Positions 26,367 through 34,670 of a stretch of 34,687 bases of DNA are shown here, one piece after another. Every line of letters starts with the position of its first letter. Within the stretch, counting starts at the first letter, position 1. Location: positions 1 to 34,687 of the forward strand of contig JAAYDF010000253.1 of the NCBI GenBank assembly GCA_012729395.1. The letters are read 5' to 3'. The stretch is from Phycisphaerae bacterium. GTDB lineage: Bacteria > Planctomycetota > Phycisphaerae > UBA1845 > PWPN01. Under the pieces are notes generated by a model. That model had not been told where the DNA came from, made no database searches, and saw only the letters and a program-made list of their open reading frames with translations. Position numbers and translations under genes: made by a program.

Positions 26367-27521
26367 ATGAACTACTCTCCAGATCCTTATCCCTTGCCGC
26401 CAACGCCTCGACAATCGGCGCCGTCACGGCGCTTCTCGTGGTTGGTTGTTCTTCTCGCGCTGCTGGTGGCGTTTTCTGTCTATCGTCAGTTCACCGATTT
26501 CTGGCGAACCGGCTCAGGTGAGCCGCGAGCGATCACGCCGCGCGGCGACCTTGCCGATGCGGAGAAGACCACCATCGAAGTGTTCCAGCAAACGGCTCCA
26601 TCCGTGGTGTACATCACCAGCGTGGCCTTACGCCGCGACCGCTTCGGGCTCGACATCTCCGAGATCCCACAGGGCACCGGCTCGGGCTTCGTGTGGGACG
26701 ACGGCGGGCATGTGGTGACCAACTTCCATGTCGTGCAGGCCGCCCTCGAAAAACGCGACGCCATCCGCGTCACGCTCAATGATCGCTCAACCTACGATGC
26801 CGAGGTGGTGGGGGTCTCGCCGGACCAGGACTTGGCCGTGCTGCGTATCCGTGCGCCTTCGGTTCGGCTTAGACCTATCCCGTTGGGAACCTCGGCCGAT
26901 CTGCAGGTCGGCCAGCAGGTCTACGCTATCGGCAACCCCTTCGGGCTCGACTACACGCTGACCACCGGCATCGTCAGCGCCCTGGGGCGTACCATCCAAT
27001 CCGTCACGCGGCGACGAATCGAGGACGTGATCCAGACCGACGCGGCCATCAACCCCGGAAACTCAGGCGGGCCACTGCTGGATAGTGCCGGCCGGCTGAT
27101 CGGTGTCAACACGGCAATCTACAGCCCGTCGGGTTCCAGTGCTGGCATCGGCTTCGCCGTACCCGTCGATACTGTTGTTCGTGTCGTGCCCCAGGTCATC
27201 ACGCACGGCCGCGTGATTCGCCCCAGGCTCGGCGTGTACCCTGCCCCTGACAGCATCGCACGCCGGATGAACATTCAGGGCGTGCTGGTCCGCGAGGTCG
27301 AGGAGGGCTCAGGCGCAGAGCAAGCCGGCCTGCGAGGAGTACGCCAGATGCCCGACGGCACCATCCTGCTCGGCGACATCATCCTGCAGATCGATGGCCA
27401 ACCTATCCGAGATACAGACGCGCTGCTCAACACCCTCGAGAAGCGCAAGGTCGACGATGTCGTCGAAGTCACGATCCTTCGCGACGACCAGACGCAGACC
27501 GTCAAGATCCGCCTGCGGTAG
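26367..27521 (+). CDS. HtrA/Deg-type serine protease (S1C) with one PDZ domain
   Basis: The 384-residue product has a short cytoplasmic tail, one transmembrane anchor (about 27-44, FSWLVVLLALLVAFSVYRQF), a trypsin-like domain and a C-terminal PDZ domain (about 300-384). The catalytic triad is visible: H121 in TNFHVV, D155 in DQDLAVLRI and S233 in GNSGGPLLD. GIGFAVPVDTV is also characteristic. A single anchor and single PDZ give a DegS-like layout, consistent with envelope quality control or stress sensing. Short loops agree with the DegS/HtrA group. It is convergent with the metzincin-like gene, 52 bp apart. No RseA-like partner is seen. Confidence 0.95.
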   Translation: MNYSPDPYPLPPTPRQSAPSRRFSWLVVLLALLVAFSVYRQFTDFWRTGSGEPRAITPRGDLADAEKTTIEVFQQTAPSVVYITSVALRRDRFGLDISEIPQGTGSGFVWDDGGHVVTNFHVVQAALEKRDAIRVTLNDRSTYDAEVVGVSPDQDLAVLRIRAPSVRLRPIPLGTSADLQVGQQVYAIGNPFGLDYTLTTGIVSALGRTIQSVTRRRIEDVIQTDAAINPGNSGGPLLDSAGRLIGVNTAIYSPSGSSAGIGFAVPVDTVVRVVPQVITHGRVIRPRLGVYPAPDSIARRMNIQGVLVREVEEGSGAEQAGLRGVRQMPDGTILLGDIILQIDGQPIRDTDALLNTLEKRKVDDVVEVTILRDDQTQTVKIRLR

Positions 27522-27573
27522 CATCTCGCGCGATGGCGTCCAGGCTGATCTACTGGACGCCGGCTCCTGGCCG

Positions 27574-30500
27574 TCAACCCTCATGGAACGAGGGGCATGC
27601 CCCCGACGCCGTTTGGTTCAGGCTGTTGCGTATATGCACCAAGTCAAAGATGTTGATGTTGCCATCGGTATTCACGTCTGCCTCAAACGTGCTCGCATCC
27701 ACGCTCTGGTTGAGCCGATTTCTGGTGAGAACCAGATCGAAGATATTGACCGTGCCATCGCGGTTGGCGTCGCCGGCCAGAACCTTGAAGCAGACGAAAT
27801 CTGTCACTACCGCCGCGGGGTTATAGGCGTCCGAGATGCCCGGGAACTGGATGCTGAAGACCTGGGCATTCTGCACTCCTGACAGCTCGATCTCCAAAGC
27901 CTGATTGCCGGGCCGCATGGTCACGTTGGAGACGGTCCCGTTGGAGGTGAGCACGGAATCGACGGACAGTCCCTCGGCGGCCTGAATGGCCTTGTCGAAC
28001 TCGACGATGAGCAGTATGGGGCCATCGGCTCGCGGCTCCACCCCGCTGGGTTCACTCACGTCCAGGTCGAACGAGCCTGCGGTGCTGTGAGTTCGCCGGG
28101 AAATCGCATTGGTCACCACCGGAGGCGCGGTGCCTCGCCAGCCGACGTCTTCAGTACTCCAGCCGCTGGCTCCCAGCCCGGTGTCGTCGGTGGCCGCCTT
28201 GACCCAGTAGTAGTAGTACACGGTCTGCTGGGCGGTTTCGTCGTCGATCTGGAGATCGGTGATCCAGTCGGTGATCGGCTCGCTGCCCGCCACGACGTTG
28301 TAGTTGTAGCGATAGACGCGGTAGTGGGTGGCGTCGGGTACGGCATCCCACCGCACGTTCACGAATCCGAGATAGGTGCCCTTGCTGGCCATGACGTTGG
28401 CCGGTGCGGAGACCACGCGGTAACCGGTGTCCGGGCCCGCGGCGGCGGTGGGATGAGCACCGTCGCCCGCCGCGGAGACCACCCAGTAGTAGTAGGTCGT
28501 CCCCGGCTCGGCAGTGGTGTCGTCAAAGTTGCGAGGCCAGATCCAGTCGCTGATCGGCGAGGCGAGGTTGAAGTCCGAGGTCAACCCGCGCAGCACTCGG
28601 CAAGCGGCGTAGCTTGACGATTGGCTCCAGGTGATTCGGACACGGTTGCTGTAGGTGCCGTCGGTGGCGACGACGTTGGTGGCCGCGGGCAGGGCCCGCC
28701 AGCCGCTGTCCGACGGGCTGAAGGGTGACGCGCAGAAACCGAACTGGTCGCCGGCACCCTTGATCCAGTAGTAGTAGTTCTTGCCCGGATCGGCGTAGAT
28801 GTCATCGTAGCTGGTGGCCGTCGTCCAGGTGCCCTGGGCGGAAGCCGTGTCGGGATCGTCCACCGTGTTGCGGTAGAGCCGGTACTGCGTGGCTCCGGGC
28901 AGGGAACTCCAGGTGACGGTGATCTGGGTCTGCGAGCTGCCGTCGCTGGCGACCGGGGCGGAAGGTGTCCCCAGTGAGCGAAATCCCGCCGCGGGCAGGG
29001 AACTGAGATCCGAGGGGCGCGAGCCTGCCGAGGTGGTTGCGCTCTGCAGCCAGTAGTAATACGAGGTGCAGGTGTTATCCGGCGTGTCCTCGTAGCTGGT
29101 CTCGCTGATCCAGTCGGTCAGCGGGGTGGCGTCAAGTACGTTGCTCGTTTCGGCCCGGTGAACGCGGTAGTAACTGGCCCCGGCCGCCGCGTTCCAACTG
29201 ACCACAATCTTGTCGGGATAGGTGCCACCGGTAGCCATGAGGCCGTCAGGCGGGCTGAGTTTGCGCCAGCCACTGTTGGAGCTACTGAACGCGCTGGCTC
29301 TTTCGCCCTGGTCATTGACGGCGGCCTTGACCCAGTAATACATGGTCAGCCCGGGTGAGACGGTCGTGTCGTTGAAGCTGGTTGCCGAGATCCAGCCGGT
29401 GATGGGGCCGGAAAGCGCGGAGATGTTCGCCTGACTGCGGTAAACGCGGTAATGCGTGGCTTCGCTGACTGCGCTCCAGGCAATCCTCGTGTACCCGGTA
29501 TACGCGCCGTCGCTGGCGCTGACCCCGGTCGGCGCCGATACCGGTGCCGCCGGCCGATAGCCGGTGTCCGGCATACTGTACACGCTGGCGTTGTTACCAG
29601 AGCTGCTCGTGCCGACTTTCACCCAGTAGTAGTAGGGCGCGCCTTGAGCGGCCGTGGTGTCGTCGTAGGTGGTCGCGGTCTGCCAGGTGCCCAGGGCGGT
29701 CGCGGCACCGGGATCAGCAGAAACACCCCTGAACACGCGATAGTACTTGTTGCCGCTGTAATCCGGCCCGGTCCAGGTGACCCGGACATAGCCGGCATAG
29801 GTGCCGTCGGAGGCGTCGACACCGGTCGGTGCGGGCAGAGCCTGCTGGCCGATGCCGCACCACTCCAGCACCAGGCTGGAGGCGTTTGTGCCGGTCGAGC
29901 TGACCGCCGCCTTGACCCAGTAGAAGTACTGAGTCAACGGCTCGGTGACGAACAGGTCGTCGAAGCTTAGTCCCGTCTGCCAGCCGGAGATCGCGGTCGC
30001 CCCGGTCAGGCTGTAGGTGGTGTTGCGGTACACCTGGTAGTGCGACGCGACCCCGCCCGCGGCCGGCCAGGTCACCCGAATGCGATCGTTGAACGTGCGA
30101 TCCGAAGCGGTCACCACAGGCGGCGTCAGTGCGCGATAACCGGCGTTGCTGCTGCTGAAACCGCTTTGCGTCTGGCATTCTCGAATGGCTTTGATCCAGT
30201 AGTAGTAGGTCTTGCCTGCCAACGCCGAATTGTCATAGTACGTGGTCGTGACGATCGGCACGTCGAGGGCCATGGCATTGGCCGAGTTGTTCGTGTCCGC
30301 CCGGTACACCTGGTAGGCCCAGGCTCCCGACACGGCGTTCCAGGTCACCTGCACGTTGGTGGTGCTGGTGCCGTCGCTGGCGGCGACGCCCGTCGGAGCG
30401 GAGATGCTCGGGCAGGTCACCGAGATCGGCAGATACACCGAGGTGGTGTTGTTGGGCAGGTAGTCATCCCACGACGAATTGTCGTTGTCTCCAGTGATCC

Positions 30501-32322
30501 GCAGCGTGATGTAGTAGGTGTCGTACGCGACCGTTGCGGCCGGGATGGTCGTGGTCAAATCAAGTACCGCGTATTGCTCGGCGGGAACGGAAGCAAATTG
30601 CCACACCGTCGGGCATTCCCAGGTTGTGCCGTTGCGCTCGGAGGATAGATACATCCGCACCTTGACGTTCGGCGAAGCATATCGCGACATGTTCTCGATC
30701 GTGACATTCTGGACCGTGATGGTCTCGCCGGGTACATAGCTCCCGCCGGTCTGGGCGTTCCAGTTCCACTTGTTGGTGGTGGCGTGTTTCAGACCATCCT
30801 GGGCGTAGTATGACTCGATGCCCAGGTCGTTGACCGTCTGGATGCTGGTCTGGCCGTCGTAGATCGCACGCAGCTTCTTGACGTCGCTGACGTGCAGGCC
30901 GAAGCCGTCCTCGACGATATCGTGATACGCGCCGTGCATGATGGTGGGCTCGTCGTAGTCGTAGGTCTCGTTGCCGCGTTGCAGGCCCCAGGTGTGCCCC
31001 AACTCATGTATGGCGACGGGCAGGTAAATGTACCTGTCGTAGTGGCCCAGGGTGACGGACAGATCGGGATGCCAGACCAGGCCATACTTATACATTACGT
31101 CGGCTTCCAGGATCTCGCCGCACTGGCTGAAGAAAAAAGAACTGCACATCCCGATGGCCGTGCCCCAGCCGGAGTCATAGGCGCTCTTCCTCTGCTTCTC
31201 GGTGACGAAGCCGCAGATCTCGCTGTACCAGTTGTGCCCGAAGCTGCCGTCGTCGTCGCGCTGACGGAAGATGTCCATGAACGTGTTGGTGGCCTGCATC
31301 GCGTGGATGTCCAGCGGATACATCCAGAAGCTCGGCGACACGCACTCCATCACTTGAAACAGATCGACATAGCCGCATCTGTGCAGACTACCACCTTCGA
31401 CGGCACGGCCCTCCTTGATGGCGGTGGCCAAGTCGGTAATGCCTTTGGCGGCCGCGAGAGCGGCCAAGCTCTGCTCCGTCAGTCCCTCCGGACCGAGCTG
31501 CCAGGCCGCAGATTGTCCCAGCTTGCCCATCGGCTCGTTGGGATCCTGGGCGGCTTCGTTGGCTGCCAGAATCGCCGGCAGTACCGGCCTGGCGGGCGGC
31601 GGGCCCGTCAATGCCTGCTTCACCAGTCCCAGAAAACCGTCCAAGGTCACAATCGGTTGCGAGGAAGCTTCCACCACCTTGCGCACCGCGGGCTGGGGAG
31701 CGTCCGGCGAGGTCCACGGCTCCGGGATGGGATCGCCGGTGTCCATCGCCCGCGGAGCAAACACCGCCTGGCCGGCCTCGATACGCTCGACAACCGGCGT
31801 GCACTTCAGCCGACCCTGGCTTAGCCCGGTAACTCCCTTGCGGCTGGCAGTCAGTACATACTCCTGACTCCCATCAGCATCCGCGACGACGCGAAACAGC
31901 CCCTGGTTCCCCCCGATGAGCGGTGTCGCATGAACTTGGCCGTTCATGAGCGTGAACAGCAGGTACTTCCCGCCTACCTCAAAATCCGGGGCGTCGCTCA
32001 CCATCATGAAGATGTTGCCCAACTGTCCACCTTCGTGGGTCAGGGTGAACGGGGCGGCTAAGTCGCCCTCCACCCCTGCCCGTTTGTGGACCGGCGTCAC
32101 CGGGTCGAAGACGACATCAGTCAAAATGGTGTTGCCATTCGGGCCGGGCCTGCATGCCATCTGCTGAACCGTCCCAACGAAGATAGCGTCCGAAGCCTGG
32201 GCCAGCTCGTCGAACCCCAGGCGAGGCTGCAGAGCGTAGGCTGGTAATGGTCCAAGAAGCGCCGCAAGGCAGGTCATGGCGCACAGAACCCCTATCCCCT
32301 CCGCGCGGTTGTACGTTAACAT
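27574..32322 (-). CDS. Giant secreted metzincin-like protein with CARDB, eight FN3 domains and dockerin
   Basis: From ATG 32322 the product is 1582 residues. The start is set by AGAGGAAG six bases upstream and by the signal peptide (MLTYNRAEGIGVLCAMTCLAALL..., about 1-30). A conserved N-terminal region (about 30-150) and linker precede a protease-like domain with AIHELGHTWGLQRGN (H439, E440, H443) and a Met-turn-like PTIMHG (M462). The third metzincin ligand is R449 instead of His. A CARDB-like domain (about 525-635) comes next, then eight FN3 units of about 94 residues (about 640-1395) with recurring YYYWVKAA and GWR. A beta domain follows, then a dockerin pair: GDANRDGTVNIFDLV (about 1514) and ADVNTDGNINIFDLV. 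Probably surface-exposed; proteolytic activity is uncertain. The frame is also open upstream to 32535, without a ribosome site. Confidence 0.88.
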   Translation of the reverse strand: MLTYNRAEGIGVLCAMTCLAALLGPLPAYALQPRLGFDELAQASDAIFVGTVQQMACRPGPNGNTILTDVVFDPVTPVHKRAGVEGDLAAPFTLTHEGGQLGNIFMMVSDAPDFEVGGKYLLFTLMNGQVHATPLIGGNQGLFRVVADADGSQEYVLTASRKGVTGLSQGRLKCTPVVERIEAGQAVFAPRAMDTGDPIPEPWTSPDAPQPAVRKVVEASSQPIVTLDGFLGLVKQALTGPPPARPVLPAILAANEAAQDPNEPMGKLGQSAAWQLGPEGLTEQSLAALAAAKGITDLATAIKEGRAVEGGSLHRCGYVDLFQVMECVSPSFWMYPLDIHAMQATNTFMDIFRQRDDDGSFGHNWYSEICGFVTEKQRKSAYDSGWGTAIGMCSSFFFSQCGEILEADVMYKYGLVWHPDLSVTLGHYDRYIYLPVAIHELGHTWGLQRGNETYDYDEPTIMHGAYHDIVEDGFGLHVSDVKKLRAIYDGQTSIQTVNDLGIESYYAQDGLKHATTNKWNWNAQTGGSYVPGETITVQNVTIENMSRYASPNVKVRMYLSSERNGTTWECPTVWQFASVPAEQYAVLDLTTTIPAATVAYDTYYITLRITGDNDNSSWDDYLPNNTTSVYLPISVTCPSISAPTGVAASDGTSTTNVQVTWNAVSGAWAYQVYRADTNNSANAMALDVPIVTTTYYDNSALAGKTYYYWIKAIRECQTQSGFSSSNAGYRALTPPVVTASDRTFNDRIRVTWPAAGGVASHYQVYRNTTYSLTGATAISGWQTGLSFDDLFVTEPLTQYFYWVKAAVSSTGTNASSLVLEWCGIGQQALPAPTGVDASDGTYAGYVRVTWTGPDYSGNKYYRVFRGVSADPGAATALGTWQTATTYDDTTAAQGAPYYYWVKVGTSSSGNNASVYSMPDTGYRPAAPVSAPTGVSASDGAYTGYTRIAWSAVSEATHYRVYRSQANISALSGPITGWISATSFNDTTVSPGLTMYYWVKAAVNDQGERASAFSSSNSGWRKLSPPDGLMATGGTYPDKIVVSWNAAAGASYYRVHRAETSNVLDATPLTDWISETSYEDTPDNTCTSYYYWLQSATTSAGSRPSDLSSLPAAGFRSLGTPSAPVASDGSSQTQITVTWSSLPGATQYRLYRNTVDDPDTASAQGTWTTATSYDDIYADPGKNYYYWIKGAGDQFGFCASPFSPSDSGWRALPAATNVVATDGTYSNRVRITWSQSSSYAACRVLRGLTSDFNLASPISDWIWPRNFDDTTAEPGTTYYYWVVSAAGDGAHPTAAAGPDTGYRVVSAPANVMASKGTYLGFVNVRWDAVPDATHYRVYRYNYNVVAGSEPITDWITDLQIDDETAQQTVYYYYWVKAATDDTGLGASGWSTEDVGWRGTAPPVVTNAISRRTHSTAGSFDLDVSEPSGVEPRADGPILLIVEFDKAIQAAEGLSVDSVLTSNGTVSNVTMRPGNQALEIELSGVQNAQVFSIQFPGISDAYNPAAVVTDFVCFKVLAGDANRDGTVNIFDLVLTRNRLNQSVDASTFEADVNTDGNINIFDLVHIRNSLNQTASGACPSFHEG
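28125..30405 (-). repeat. Array of eight FN3-coding repeats
   Basis: Eight units of about 280 bp encode FN3 domains. Each contains a YYYW-type stretch, so CCAGTAGTAGTAG recurs on the plus strand (for example near 28206, 28482, 28768 and 30196). Units are diverged elsewhere, so the array is not recent. Confidence 0.85.
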
Positions 32323-32328
32323 GTTACG

Positions 32329-32336
32329 CTTCCTCT
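32329..32336 (-). promoter_or_regulatory. Shine-Dalgarno fixing the start at 32322
   Basis: AGAGGAAG on the minus strand lies six bases before the ATG. It selects the signal-peptide start over the upstream open frame. Confidence 0.7.
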
Positions 32337-32410
32337 TGCGATGCCCTCCGGCACCGTGTGGTTGGAAATGGCTTCGACCCAGCCGCCACAGACAAGGCCA
32401 CCTTATTCCC

Positions 32411-32416
32411 ATTATA
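32411..32416 (-). promoter_or_regulatory. Possible -10 box for the metzincin-like gene
   Basis: TATAAT on the minus strand, about 90 bases upstream of the ATG. The hexamer 17 bases further up is GGTGCA, a poor -35. Confidence 0.35.
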
Positions 32417-32691
32417 CATCTCCATTTGCGCAATGCACCTGTCTTTATTAAGATTTGGCACGACAGCGAGGAGCCCCCCCGCCCCATCTTGGACCTATAT
32501 TCCGCAACTATGTGAAAAATCAATATGAACTGCAATTGCGGTTCGTTGCGATGCCGGTTGTCGATCCCGACAATCTGAAATGCCGTTGCAGCTTCGTGCG
32601 ACGCAGGGAGTACCGGAGGAAAAATACTGAAAGGCGGTTCCTCGGCTCGCGGTGAATGGGTTCGCCTGGGCCTTGTCGGTACGGCCCCTCA
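32417..32691. other. Intergenic stretch upstream of the metzincin-like gene
   Basis: This is the rest of a 369-bp gap (32323-32691). It is AT-richer than the genes. Near 32527-32544 is an 18-bp near-palindrome, GAACTGCAA/TTGCGGTTC, with one mismatch, that could be an operator. No coding frame is convincing. Confidence 0.4.
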
Positions 32692-32907
32692 CTAATCCGG
32701 GGCGGTGCCGTCACCTGGGGCACTGGCGGGGGTCGAGCCGGCCGATTGGTTGAGACGAATCGCGTGGGCCAACGCGCGGTGCTCGGCGTAGTGCCGGAGC
32801 TCGTCATCATTGCGGCAGGAGAAAGATTCAACGGTGGTCTGGGTCTGCGTGTCGAAGACTTCCCAACAACCGTCATCCACGTTGTATCGGGCACAGTAAC
32901 GGGTCAT
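32692..32907 (-). CDS. Small 71-aa protein of unknown function
   Basis: I do not recognise this family. The product begins MTRYCARYNVDDGCWEVFDT and continues TQTTVESFSCRNDDELRHYAEHRALAHAIRLNQ, then a low-complexity Ser/Pro/Ala tail. It has no signal peptide or membrane segment. The N-terminal part looks like two or three beta strands (R-Y-x-V...W-x-V-F-D), followed by a helix. The start at 32907 is chosen over 32922 because AGAGAGG lies five bases upstream. The composition is protein-like, unlike the Gly-rich antisense frame. It is divergent from the nuclease-domain gene at 33070, sharing a 162-bp promoter region. Confidence 0.65.
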   Translation of the reverse strand: MTRYCARYNVDDGCWEVFDTQTQTTVESFSCRNDDELRHYAEHRALAHAIRLNQSAGSTPASAPGDGTAPD

Positions 32908-32912
32908 GCGAA

Positions 32913-32919
32913 CCTCTCT
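32913..32919 (-). promoter_or_regulatory. Shine-Dalgarno of the small 71-aa gene
   Basis: AGAGAGG on the minus strand, five bases before ATG 32907. It supports this start and the reality of the gene. Confidence 0.55.
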
Positions 32920-33023
32920 CAAGACAACGGCATTCTAGTGCATGTTGCCGGTTGGGGCAATCTCTGCGTGCCTTCGGCTGGCTGGCTTGCTGGGAATTGT
33001 GGCCCGTGACGAGATGCGTCCGC

Positions 33024-33029
33024 TATAAT
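33024..33029 (+). promoter_or_regulatory. Possible -10 box for the nuclease-domain/PDZ gene
   Basis: A perfect TATAAT lies 40 bases before the ATG at 33070. TTGTGG at 32997-33002 is the nearest -35-like hexamer, but its 21-base spacer is too long. Confidence 0.4.
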
Positions 33030-33069
33030 CGATCGTCCATCCTTTCGTCATACCGCGGGAGAATACGCC

Positions 33070-34053
33070 ATGCACAGCGGAATCTTGCGAACTGCCCATC
33101 CGAGAGTTCCCAGCAGGTTGGTCTTGGTCGCCGCCCTCGCCCTCGGGACCGTTGGCAGGGGCTTGCTGTTGGCCATGGGCGAGGAAGGTCGCGAACCGGA
33201 GCAGCCGGCCGCCGAGTCCGCGCCCACCGGTGCCGAAGACTCCTCCGACGATAGGCTGCCCGACACGCTCGATCCCGACTTGGCGACGCACGCGGTGGAA
33301 CTGGTCACCGTCGGCTTCGACATGCTCAGCCAGTCGCCGATCGTGCTCCTGCGGGAGCCGCTTCACGGCAAGGTCGTGCCCATCTGGGTGGGCATCGCCG
33401 AGGCCCAAGCCATCTCGCGGGCGCTGTACGGGGTCGTTCCGCCGCGACCCATGACTCACGACCTGATGGCGTCGCTGCTTCGCGAGCTGGACGCGGACTT
33501 GGTCGAGGTGGTGGTCAACGACATGCGCGAGCACACCTACTTTGGCAAGCTGAAGCTGCGGGTCGGCAAGGACAAGGCCCTGCGGATCGTGGACACCCGG
33601 CCGTCGGACGGCCTGGCCCTGGCGCTGCGTACCGGGGCGACAATTCACATCGCGGATAAGATCCTTGACGCCACACCCGAGTTCGGCTTCGTGCCGCCGG
33701 ATGAGGAGCAGCAGGTGGTGCGGGCCTTGGGGCTCACCGTGGTCAAGCCCACGCCCGAGCATGTTGAAGAGTTCGACCTGCCCCGACGGGCCGGCGTGCT
33801 GGTGCTCGCGGCGCGCGATGAAGCCGTGGACGCAGGGCTGCGCCGCGGCGACCTGATCATCGAGCTCAACGGCCAAGTGCCCGCGACGCCGATCGCCTTT
33901 TTCGAGGCCGTGCGTGCAACCCGCCCCGGCGGCGAAGTCCGCCTCCGCTATCTTCGTGATGGAAACGAGCATACCGCCACCCTCCGCGTCCGTGAACAAC
34001 CCCGTCGCCCCGAACGCCCCGACCCCCTACGTCCCGGCCGCGTGCGACTGTAA
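33070..34053 (+). CDS. Bifunctional nuclease (BFN/DUF151) domain fused to a PDZ domain, exported
   Basis: The 327-residue product has a hydrophobic N-terminal segment (about 16-36, RLVLVAALALGTVGRGLLLAMG), probably a signal or anchor, and an acidic linker (about 38-70). A BFN domain follows (about 73-210): VELVTVGFDM, PIVLLRE, LPIWVGIAEAQAI-type sequence (here VPIWVGIAEAQAI), THDLMASLLRELDADLVEVVVNDM, YFGKL and VDTRPSDGLALALRTG. A PDZ domain (about 235-315, AGVLVLAARDEAVDAGLRRGDLIIELNG) completes it. BFN proteins are small and usually cytoplasmic, with reported RNase/DNase activity in plant homologues. Here a PDZ domain and an export signal suggest envelope localisation. GGGAGA precedes the ATG. 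A GGTGTCAGGA repeat motif starts four bases after the stop. Confidence 0.85.
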   Translation: MHSGILRTAHPRVPSRLVLVAALALGTVGRGLLLAMGEEGREPEQPAAESAPTGAEDSSDDRLPDTLDPDLATHAVELVTVGFDMLSQSPIVLLREPLHGKVVPIWVGIAEAQAISRALYGVVPPRPMTHDLMASLLRELDADLVEVVVNDMREHTYFGKLKLRVGKDKALRIVDTRPSDGLALALRTGATIHIADKILDATPEFGFVPPDEEQQVVRALGLTVVKPTPEHVEEFDLPRRAGVLVLAARDEAVDAGLRRGDLIIELNGQVPATPIAFFEAVRATRPGGEVRLRYLRDGNEHTATLRVREQPRRPERPDPLRPGRVRL

Positions 34054-34057
34054 CAAA

Positions 34058-34067
34058 GGTGTCAGGA
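34058..34067 (+). repeat. GGTGTCAGGA motif, related to the palindrome at 4674
   Basis: The same 10-mer occurs in both arms of the perfect palindrome at 4674-4776. Here it is embedded in the partly symmetric AAAGGTGTCAGGAACCCTTT, just after the nuclease-domain gene and just beyond the 3' end of the kinase fragment. Confidence 0.5.
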
Positions 34068-34103
34068 ACCCTTTCGCCGGCCAAGAGGCGACTGCGAAGA
34101 CGG

Positions 34104-34538
34104 CTAGTCGAACACCTTGCAGACCGCGTTGCTCAGCAGGGCTTCGAGAACCTCGGCGAGGGCCGCTTCCGTTCCCCGGACCCAGCCCGGCTCGGCCTGC
34201 ACATCCAGGACGAACTCGATGCTCTCTCGTCGGGCTTCTTCCTCGTACTGCAGTCCCGCTCGGCGAGCCAGACCTGCCAGGTTCGCCGTCGCCTCACGCA
34301 TGATGTCGGATTCGCTTGCCTGGGCGATGGCCAGCATTCGCTGTACGGACTCCAGTGCTTGGTCGCACGGGGCGATGGCTTTGCACACCAACTCCCGCTG
34401 CGCATGGTTGAGGGGGTCCGCGAACTCGCCCAGCAGCGTCTTGAGCAACATGGCGGCGGTGGCCACCGGCCCCTTGAGTTGGTGGGCGGCGAGCGAGGCG
34501 AACTTGGGACTGTCGGATTCCGGCCCGAGCTCGGTCAT
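34104..34538 (-). pseudogene. Truncated sensor histidine kinase (HisKA region only)
   Basis: The 144-residue product begins near the H-box: FASLAAHQLKGPVATAAML, with phospho-acceptor H19 in the HQLKGP context. It continues through the dimerisation helices and reaches the N-box, EVLEALLSNAV (N137). It stops seven residues later (CKVFD), where kinases normally continue with K-Y-x-P and the G-boxes. No catalytic ATPase remainder is found in any frame before the neighbouring gene ends at 34053. No sensor domain lies upstream either; the start region is repeat DNA and has a weak ribosome site. It is most likely a gene remnant, though a stand-alone HisKA protein is not excluded. Confidence 0.65.
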
Positions 34539-34602
34539 GTGCCCACCATTGTACCCGACGGAGCCGCGAGCGTAGTCGCCGCTGACGCGGAAAGGTCTCT
34601 CG

Positions 34603-34640
34603 CCAAAGAGCCGCGGGCTTCAGCCCGCGCGGTTCTTCGA
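34603..34640 (+). repeat. GC-rich palindromic repeat (GCCGCGGGCT family), third copy
   Basis: Positions 34603-34633 are identical over 31 bases to the reverse complement of 23358-23388. The tail CCGCGCGGTTCTTCGA recurs at 34672-34687. Confidence 0.85.
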
Positions 34641-34670
34641 CCGAGTGCAGCGCTTCTGGCGTAGGGGACA

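Noticed and set aside
27522-27573. Possible bidirectional terminator between convergent genes
   Set aside because: No stem with a T-run is visible in the 52-bp gap.
32323-32535. Upstream extension of the metzincin-like gene by 71 residues
   Set aside because: The signal peptide and strong Shine-Dalgarno sit at 32322, and the extension covers the AT-rich promoter region.
32656-33009. 117-aa plus-strand open frame opposite the small 71-aa gene
   Set aside because: Gly/Val-rich composition and no good ribosome site; the minus-strand gene has a Shine-Dalgarno and a more protein-like sequence.
34059-34664. 201-aa plus-strand open frame at the right end
   Set aside because: Antisense to the recognisable histidine-kinase fragment and extends into repeat DNA.
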